Positions 1 to 4,083 of a DNA stretch of 5,063 bases are shown piece after piece. The DNA is taken from contig DASUNJ010000583.1 of the NCBI GenBank assembly GCA_036277235.1, positions 1-5,063 of the forward strand, given 5' to 3'. The notes under the pieces are model-generated. The model saw nothing but the letters and a program-made list of their open reading frames with translations, had not been told where the DNA came from and ran no database searches. The DNA is from DATMER01 sp036277235. Lineage in GTDB: Bacteria > Acidobacteriota > Thermoanaerobaculia > Multivoradales > UBA5704. A program made the position numbers and the translations under genes. Each line of letters opens with the position of its first letter. Position 1 is the first letter of the stretch.

Positions 1-181
1 CGCTCTCGTTGGTGCCGTCGAACCGCTGAATGTGCCAACCGCGGTCGGGGGGCAGGACGAACGAATAGTGCGGCATCTGAACGTGATTGTTGCTCCGGGT
101 AACCTCAGTCGCCATGGAGGCACAGCCGACGATCGACGCCAGCATCATGGCGAGGAAGCAGGGACCGAAAACGTTTTTCAT
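1..181 (-). CDS. Partial lipoprotein, N-terminal 60 codons, unknown function
   Basis: The gene starts at ATG 181-179 on the minus strand and is still open at the left edge, so only 60 residues are visible. The N-terminus (MKNVFGPCFLAMMLASIVGC) is a lipoprotein signal peptide: one Lys, a hydrophobic core, and a lipobox ending I-V-G-C with Cys20 as the predicted lipidated residue. An AAGGAGGA ribosome-binding site (plus-strand 186-193) precedes the start with about 5 bases of spacing, which strongly supports it. After Cys20 comes a short polar stretch, then MPHYSFVLPPDRGWHIQRFD at 36-55. A hydrophobic strand followed by a proline and Gly-Trp is typical of the first strand of small exported beta domains. 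It lies 41 bases after the DUF4410-type gene and is probably the fourth gene of that operon. No function can be assigned. The protein is expected to be anchored to a membrane facing the periplasm. Confidence 0.75.
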   Translation of the reverse strand, partial: MKNVFGPCFLAMMLASIVGCASMATEVTRSNNHVQMPHYSFVLPPDRGWHIQRFDGTNES

Positions 182-185
182 GACG

Positions 186-193
186 TCCTCCTT
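186..193 (-). promoter_or_regulatory. Ribosome-binding site that decides the partial lipoprotein start
   Basis: Read on the minus strand, AAGGAGGA lies 5 bases before the ATG at 181. It confirms a gene that has no stop codon inside the window and could otherwise be missed. Confidence 0.75.
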
Positions 194-222
194 GTTCGAA
201 ACGGATCGTCAGAGGTCGCCGC

Positions 223-867
223 CTACTTGCGCGCCGCTTTGGCTGATGCATAGTCCGAGAGCCCCTGCCGCAAGGCGGGACCGAAATCCTCGTTCAGCCA
301 CTTGAGGATCTTGTCATCGACATCGCTCATGCGGGTGCCGCTGACCGACCGATGATGGATCGCGGCGACCAGCTCGCCTGTCTTCTTGTCGACCAGCTTG
401 ATGTCCCAGGTGGCGGTGGCGGAGCCGGCGCCGAGGCCGACCAACCACTTGGCGACCTTGTTTCCCGCATTGACATCCACGAAACGGCCTGAGAGCAGGT
501 AGTCGCCCTCGTCCCTCGACACCTCGGCATAACCGGTCAAGGCATTCGACAGCGCGCCGCGGAGCCAGTTGGGCATCGCGCCGGACAGCTCGAAGGCGCG
601 TGACGAATCCTTGCTGTCGACGTCGGCCTTGGATCCGAGAAAGACCGGATCCGGCCACTCGGCTACCTGGATCCGGGCACCCTCGAGCGAAAGCTCGGGC
701 TTGACCCAGAAATAGTCGAGACGGGCCGACGTGCGGAGCTCGACATCCTTGCCGAACCAAGTGGGGTCGAGAAGCCCGTCATCGAGCCGCCCGGCCGCGC
801 AGGGCGCCGCCGCAGTTGCCCAGACGAGCAGAAACAGGAAACACGATCGTACCTTCAGAGTGTGCAT
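223..867 (-). CDS. Exported DUF4410-type protein
   Basis: A 214-residue protein. I place the start at ATG 867-865 because it follows an AGGGAGA ribosome-binding site by 7 bases and begins directly with a signal peptide (MHTLKVRSCFLFLLVWATAA, cleavage probably near CAA-GRL, residues 23-25). The frame is open further upstream to an ATG at 981, but that version would bury the signal peptide behind 38 charged residues and overlap the preceding gene. The core at about residues 121-148 reads GDYLLSGRFVDV, then NAGNKVAKWLVGLGAG, followed by a D-KKTGE turn at about 160-165. That order (leucine-rich 'GDY-L-G' strand, 'GN-..-W-VG-GAG' glycine loop, then 'D-TGE') matches my memory of DUF4410, a family of exported proteins of unknown role. 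There is a Cys at residue 23 of this start, but the preceding residues (A-A-P) do not make a good lipobox, so I read it as periplasmic rather than lipidated. It is the third gene of a minus-strand operon. The family call is by motif recognition only. Confidence 0.75.
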   Translation of the reverse strand: MHTLKVRSCFLFLLVWATAAAPCAAGRLDDGLLDPTWFGKDVELRTSARLDYFWVKPELSLEGARIQVAEWPDPVFLGSKADVDSKDSSRAFELSGAMPNWLRGALSNALTGYAEVSRDEGDYLLSGRFVDVNAGNKVAKWLVGLGAGSATATWDIKLVDKKTGELVAAIHHRSVSGTRMSDVDDKILKWLNEDFGPALRQGLSDYASAKAARK

Positions 868-874
868 GGCATCG

Positions 875-881
875 TCTCCCT
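875..881 (-). promoter_or_regulatory. Ribosome-binding site of the DUF4410-type gene
   Basis: AGGGAGA on the minus strand, 7 bases before ATG 867. It is the main reason for preferring this start over the upstream ATG at 981. Confidence 0.65.
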
Positions 882-904
882 GGCGGAGCGTTGCCGCCTC
901 CGCC
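882..904 (-). other. Perfect 7-bp stem hairpin abutting a ribosome-binding site
   Basis: GGCGGAG (882-888) and CTCCGCC (898-904) are perfect inverted repeats separated by 9 bases. In the minus-strand transcript the hairpin lies in the 83-base gap between the 361-residue gene and the DUF4410-type gene and ends directly against the AGGGAGA ribosome-binding site. There is no T-run after it in the direction of transcription, so it is not an intrinsic terminator. It could tune translation or protect mRNA ends, or be a by-product of high GC content. Confidence 0.35.
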
Positions 905-950
905 GCAGTCAGCGGTTTTTTCTTCGCGTTCGTTCTTACTTCCATTCCTC

Positions 951-2036
951 TCAACGGTATTCGCCGATGATCTTGATCCACTTCGCACGCGTCTCCTCGG
1001 TCACGGGGAGCTTCTTGATGGCCCAGGCGACCCGAACGATGGACGAGCCATCGCGGTAGAGCTTCGCCACCTCGAGCTCTTCACCGAAACCGCGGCATCC
1101 CCGATACTCCCATTGGTAAACGACCTCCTCTTCCTCCTGCCGCAGGACCGTCCAGGTCGTCGAGGGGCATTGCTTGAGAGTTTCCTCCTTCGCGCTGTTC
1201 ATGACTTCCAGCGGCCCTACGAGGTCCCCGAGGCCCAGAATCTTTTGCACCGTGATCAGCTCCGTCCATGCCTCCACGATCTCTGCGGGCAGGACATACT
1301 CGGTGATCTCCATCTTGGGCGTGCGGCTGGTGTACCCCTGCCTCCAAGCCCTGCCGTCGAAGGCAGGGGGCGCATGAGCCGCCGTCGCGCCGGAGGACTC
1401 CGAGGAAAGCCGAAGAGTGGCGAGCGCAGCCTCGTAAGCCCCGAGGTTCCTGGCGAAGTTGTCGGCAGTATTTCGTAGAGAGAAGAGGTACAGGGTCTTG
1501 CCGTCGGACACGGCGCGCACGTCCAGAATCCACTCCGTTTTCTTGGGCCCCACGCGTCCGCGCCCTTCGAGCTTCAGCGCCTGGCAGCCGGCAAGCTCGA
1601 TCAGGGACGTATGCGGTCTCTTGGGCAAAAACATCTGCCGTGCCAGACCACCGAAGATGGAGCTCCTGCCGACCATGAGCTCGATTGCAGACCTGGCATT
1701 TCTCGTCAGCTTGGAACAGGACATGCCCCTGCCTGCCGGGTGCCGATCGACGAAGAAGGACGGTATCTCGCCTGTTATGACCCTGAGGAAGGGCCCGGAA
1801 CCGTCGGGACTGGGCATCTTCTCGCCAGGGGACAACACAGGCTCGGCAGAGAAGAACACCATGCCATGGCGGCTTGGCGTCTCGGTAAGGGCTGCCGTCT
1901 GGTCATACACGGTCCAGCCCTCAGGGAGTTCGATGGTGAACTGATCCTGCACCTCCTCGACGCCGGCAGCAAGGTCGGCGCGGGCGGCGAGCAGCGACGC
2001 TAGCGCCGCGAGTATGATTGCCGTTGGGTGTTTCAT
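951..2036 (-). CDS. Exported two-domain protein of unknown function
   Basis: A 361-residue protein. The start is well supported: GGGAGGAG lies 5 bases upstream of ATG 2036-2034. Residues 1 to about 24 form a signal peptide (MKHPTAIILAALASLLAARA, cleavage after Ala20 or near Gly25), with no lipobox, so a periplasmic location is expected. The mature protein falls into two parts. Residues about 30-212 begin with QDQFTIELPEGWTVYD and end with a 'LYLFSLRNTADNFARNL' strand-helix, a layout like PsbP/DcrB-type exported alpha-beta domains. A Ser/Ala/Pro-rich linker spans about 211-228. Residues about 240-361 begin with MEITEYVLPAEIVEAWTELI and continue with alternating strands, including VVYQWEYRGCRGFGEEL. 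Cys290 and Cys314 in this second part could form a disulfide; Cys107 and Cys151 lie in the first. The gene is 36 bases after yiaA and 83 bases before the DUF4410-type gene. I do not recognise a named family and the PsbP/DcrB resemblance is only a pattern-level impression. Confidence 0.85.
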   Translation of the reverse strand: MKHPTAIILAALASLLAARADLAAGVEEVQDQFTIELPEGWTVYDQTAALTETPSRHGMVFFSAEPVLSPGEKMPSPDGSGPFLRVITGEIPSFFVDRHPAGRGMSCSKLTRNARSAIELMVGRSSIFGGLARQMFLPKRPHTSLIELAGCQALKLEGRGRVGPKKTEWILDVRAVSDGKTLYLFSLRNTADNFARNLGAYEAALATLRLSSESSGATAAHAPPAFDGRAWRQGYTSRTPKMEITEYVLPAEIVEAWTELITVQKILGLGDLVGPLEVMNSAKEETLKQCPSTTWTVLRQEEEEVVYQWEYRGCRGFGEELEVAKLYRDGSSIVRVAWAIKKLPVTEETRAKWIKIIGEYR

Positions 2037-2041
2037 GAGTT

Positions 2042-2049
2042 CTCCTCCC
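2042..2049 (-). promoter_or_regulatory. Strong ribosome-binding site of the 361-residue gene
   Basis: GGGAGGAG on the minus strand, 5 bases before ATG 2036. It lies inside the 36-base gap after yiaA, which supports independent and efficient initiation within an operon. Confidence 0.7.
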
Positions 2050-2072
2050 GAGCTCGATCCCTGAGCGTTTCG

Positions 2073-2504
2073 TCAGACTTCGTCGCCTCCGTAGCGCTGC
2101 TCATGGCCGTCCGCCAAGGCAACATCCCGGACGTTCTTCTGCACGGTGATCGCGGCAAAGAGGCTGAGCACGAAGGACATCGCATAGAACCCCTTTTCGC
2201 TCGCGGTCAGCGGGGCGTTCCACAGCCCGACGGTCAGCAGCACGAGCGAAAGCGCCAGCGAGATCCAGCTCAGCCCGTAATAGATGTTCGTGACGGGGAT
2301 GCCTTCCAACCTGTCGCGGACGCTCTTCTGCAACGAGACGGCCGAAAAGAGCCCGTACATGAGAATCGTGAAGTAATAGCCTTTTTCATTCAGGGCCGCC
2401 TCGGCGTTCCACAGGCCGATCAGATACGTGATCGATCCGATGAACAGGACCGCCCAGGATGCTCCAATGAAAGCGGCCGACGGCTTCTGCTGGTTCCGGT
2501 TCAT
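2073..2504 (-). CDS. yiaA: YiaA/B-family inner-membrane protein
   Basis: A 143-residue polytopic membrane protein closely resembling Escherichia coli YiaA in length (about 145) and in its characteristic phrases. It contains two tandem copies of the YiaA/B two-helix domain, offset by 63 residues. Copy 1 has GLWNAE (30-35), EKGYYF (40-45) and QKSVRD (59-64). Copy 2 has GLWNAP (93-98), EKGFYA (103-108) and QKNVRD (122-127). Four transmembrane helices fall at roughly 11-31, 43-58, 74-94 and 104-121. The EGIPVTNIYY linker at 67-76 also matches my memory of the E. coli protein. The ATG at 2504-2502 is preceded by AAAGGAG at 7 bases. The family has no established biochemical function. It is the first gene of the leftward operon and sits next to the divergent intergenic region, so it should be the promoter-proximal gene. 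Its composition is lower in GC than the right-hand block. Family assignment is confident; the symbol is by homology. Confidence 0.93.
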   Translation of the reverse strand: MNRNQQKPSAAFIGASWAVLFIGSITYLIGLWNAEAALNEKGYYFTILMYGLFSAVSLQKSVRDRLEGIPVTNIYYGLSWISLALSLVLLTVGLWNAPLTASEKGFYAMSFVLSLFAAITVQKNVRDVALADGHEQRYGGDEV

Positions 2505-2632
2505 GACAGGGCTCCTTTGGTGTTCACGGTCCGGGCTGCGACGCTCGCGAAGCTGCGGCCGTGCAAGATGGATGTTCCGGAAGCGGCCGGTTTTGGTTAG
2601 AGGAACCCCGGCGGGAGTATGATGAACGGACT
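2505..2632. promoter_or_regulatory. Divergent intergenic region between the two operons
   Basis: This stretch of 128 bases separates the start of yiaA (leftward) from the chosen start of the sigma factor (rightward), so promoters for both operons are expected here. The yiaA ribosome-binding site (AAAGGAG, minus strand) is at 2512-2518. A GGAAC at 2602-2606 resembles the -35 core of some ECF promoters on the plus strand, but a matching -10 would fall on or after the chosen start codon, so I do not call it. No clear sigma-70 pair is visible on either strand. The sigma reading frame is also open back to GTG 2561, so the right part could be coding. Confidence 0.5.
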
Positions 2633-3268
2633 GTGAGACCAGCGAGGCCCGACGATCGGGGGGCAGGCGGAGGCGCGATCCTCGCGGAGCTGCAGGCGGG
2701 CGGCCGCCGCGAAGAGAGCTTCCAACGTCTGTTCGACCTCTACCATGGCAGGGTGTTCCACTTCTTTGCCAAGCGGGGCATTCCCCCGGAGGACTGCCAC
2801 GATCTAACCCAGGAGACGTTCGTCGGGATCTACAAGGGAGTAGGCTCCTTCCGGGGCGAGGCCGAGTTTGAAGCCTGGATCTTCAAGATCGCGACCAACA
2901 TCTACCGCAAGCGATTGAGATGGGGAGCGGCGGAGAAACGATCGGGCATCGGGGTGGCACTGGACGGATTGGGCGACGCGGATTCGGCGAGCCTCGGCGA
3001 CGGGCCGGGGGCGCTCCCCGACAAAGGGGATGCGCCGGACCGCAGGATCCTCGACACGGAGCGCTCGCGGCTCCTGCGCGCCGCCGTCCTGACGCTGCCG
3101 GATCAGATGCGCAAGTGTCTGATTCTGCGAGTCTATTATGATCTCAAGTATCGCGAGGTCGGCGCGGCGTTGCGGATATCCGTCGAGACGGTCAAGGCCC
3201 ACCTCTTCCAGGCGCGGCAGCGGATCAAGGAGAGCCTGGGCGACTACTTCCAGGACGTGGATCTCTGA
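2633..3268 (+). CDS. ECF-type RNA polymerase sigma factor (sigma-70 family)
   Basis: An alternative sigma factor of the ECF group, expected to bind core RNA polymerase and direct it to a small regulon. With GTG 2633 as start it has 211 residues, normal for the group. Region 2 spans about residues 30-96: FDLYHGRVFHFFAKRG, then DLTQETFVGIYKGVGSFRG (core-binding and -10 recognition) and EAWIFKIATNIYRKRLR. Region 4 spans about 146-201, with LPDQMRKCLILRVYYDLKY and the helix-turn-helix YREVGAALRISVETVKAHLF for -35 binding. The two regions are joined by a Gly/Asp-rich linker of about 50 residues. There is no extra C-terminal domain. The start is uncertain. GTG 2561 in the same frame adds 24 residues (235 in total) but has no Shine-Dalgarno sequence; GTG 2633 has GGGAG upstream, though at a long spacing of 15 bases. 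The anti-sigma gene follows 14 bases after the stop, so cognate control by that protein is the natural reading. Confidence 0.94.
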   Translation: MRPARPDDRGAGGGAILAELQAGGRREESFQRLFDLYHGRVFHFFAKRGIPPEDCHDLTQETFVGIYKGVGSFRGEAEFEAWIFKIATNIYRKRLRWGAAEKRSGIGVALDGLGDADSASLGDGPGALPDKGDAPDRRILDTERSRLLRAAVLTLPDQMRKCLILRVYYDLKYREVGAALRISVETVKAHLFQARQRIKESLGDYFQDVDL

Positions 3269-3273
3269 GGAGG
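3267..3273 (+). promoter_or_regulatory. Ribosome-binding site overlapping the sigma factor stop codon
   Basis: GAGGAGG begins inside the TGA stop (3266-3268) of the sigma gene and lies 9 bases before ATG 3283. The arrangement favours coupled translation of the sigma and anti-sigma proteins and fixes the anti-sigma start. Confidence 0.7.
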
Positions 3274-3282
3274 CAAGGCGGC

Positions 3283-4083
3283 ATGCCGGGTGAGCTGAAA
3301 ACGGAGCTGAAAGCGGTGCTGGAGGATTTCCTCGCCGGGGCGCGGCAGGATCTCGCCTCCCACCCCGAGCCGGAGGAGCTGCTGGCCTACCGCGCCGGCG
3401 AGCTGCCGGCCCCCGAGCGGGCGAGGGTGGAGGACCATGTCGTCGCCTGCCCGCACTGCCTGGAGCTGCTCCTCGATCTCGGGCGCCTCTCCGATCCCGG
3501 GTTTGTCGGCGAGCACGGCATCACCGCGGCCGAGAAGGCCGCCGGCTGGCAGGCCGTGCAGGCGCGGCTGGCCCCGGAGACCGCTCCGCACGAGGCGCCT
3601 CGCCGTCGCCGGGCGGTCTTCTTCGCCTCCCCCCGCCCGGCCTGGGCGCTGGCGGCTGCCCTCCTGGTTGCGGTCGTGGGTCTTTCCCTGCGCACGCGGC
3701 AGCTCGAGCGCAGCGTCGAGGACCTCAGCCGTCCCCAGGTCAACGCCCCCGTCGTGGACCTCTTTCCCGCGAGCGAGCTGCGCGGCGGGGAGGGGGAGGC
3801 CGCGGTGGTGGAGCTGGCCCCGGCCAGCCGCTTCTTCACGCTCATCCTGAGCCCCAAGGGCTCGTCCGACTACGCCGGCTACCGGCTGGAGATCCTCGAT
3901 TCAGGGGGAAGAGCGGTGTGGAGCGCGGAAGGGCTCGAGAAGGACCGCCACGGCTCCTTCACCTTGATCCTCGCCCGGAGCTTCCTCGCCCCCGGCGATT
4001 ACCGCCTCCGCCTCTACGGTCTCGAGGGAGATGCCGGGACGCTGATCGAGGAGCTCCGGGTGCGCATCGTCCTCGGGACATGA
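3283..4083 (+). CDS. Membrane-anchored zinc-finger anti-sigma factor with extracytoplasmic beta domain
   Basis: A 266-residue protein, predicted to hold the upstream sigma factor inactive at the inner membrane. The cytoplasmic N-terminal part has the layout of a zinc-finger anti-sigma domain (zf-HC2/ZAS type): EELLAYRAGELPAPERARVE at 31-50, then the metal motif H52-V-V-A-C56-P-H-C59 (Hx3Cx2C). A basic stretch APRRRR (105-110) precedes one transmembrane helix at about 119-136 (PAWALAAALLVAVVGLSL), giving N-in, C-out topology. A short heptad-like segment RTRQLERSVEDLSR (137-150) follows. Residues about 170-266 look like an extracytoplasmic beta sandwich: SRFFTLILSP, YRLEILDSGGRAVWSAEGL, GSFTLILARSFLAPGDYRLRLYGL. 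This tail is a plausible signal-sensing or partner-binding module. The stop codon overlaps the start of the next gene (ATGA). There is no visible site for regulated proteolysis that I would call. Function is inferred from domain layout and gene order. Confidence 0.87.
   Translation: MPGELKTELKAVLEDFLAGARQDLASHPEPEELLAYRAGELPAPERARVEDHVVACPHCLELLLDLGRLSDPGFVGEHGITAAEKAAGWQAVQARLAPETAPHEAPRRRRAVFFASPRPAWALAAALLVAVVGLSLRTRQLERSVEDLSRPQVNAPVVDLFPASELRGGEGEAAVVELAPASRFFTLILSPKGSSDYAGYRLEILDSGGRAVWSAEGLEKDRHGSFTLILARSFLAPGDYRLRLYGLEGDAGTLIEELRVRIVLGT

Noticed and set aside
903..921. Possible plus-strand intrinsic terminator: CCGC-AGTCA-GCGG followed by six T
   Set aside because: The stem is only 4 base pairs and no plus-strand gene ends here. 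In the leftward transcript the T-run becomes an A-run on the wrong side, so it would not terminate that operon.
868..981. Longer N-terminus for the DUF4410-type protein starting at ATG 981
   Set aside because: It overlaps the upstream gene by 31 bases, adds 38 charged residues before an evident signal peptide, and the internal ATG at 867 has a well-placed ribosome-binding site.
816..1478. Plus-strand open frame of 220 codons opposite the two exported-protein genes
   Set aside because: It runs across the end of one supported minus-strand gene and the start of another, has no recognisable domain and no good ribosome-binding site.
2028..2600. Plus-strand open frame of 190 codons opposite yiaA
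   Set aside because: It covers the yiaA gene, which is firmly identified on the other strand by its duplicated GLWNA/EKG/QK-VRD motifs.
2602..2630. ECF-like autoregulatory promoter with GGAAC at 2602
   Set aside because: The GGAAC core is short and common, no convincing -10 is found at the right distance, and the implied transcript start would fall on or after the chosen start codon.
2561..2632. Upstream GTG 2561 start for the sigma factor (235 residues)
   Set aside because: It has no Shine-Dalgarno sequence and the added residues lie before the first recognisable sigma region. Not excluded, since the frame is open back to a TGA at 2504-2506; I prefer GTG 2633.
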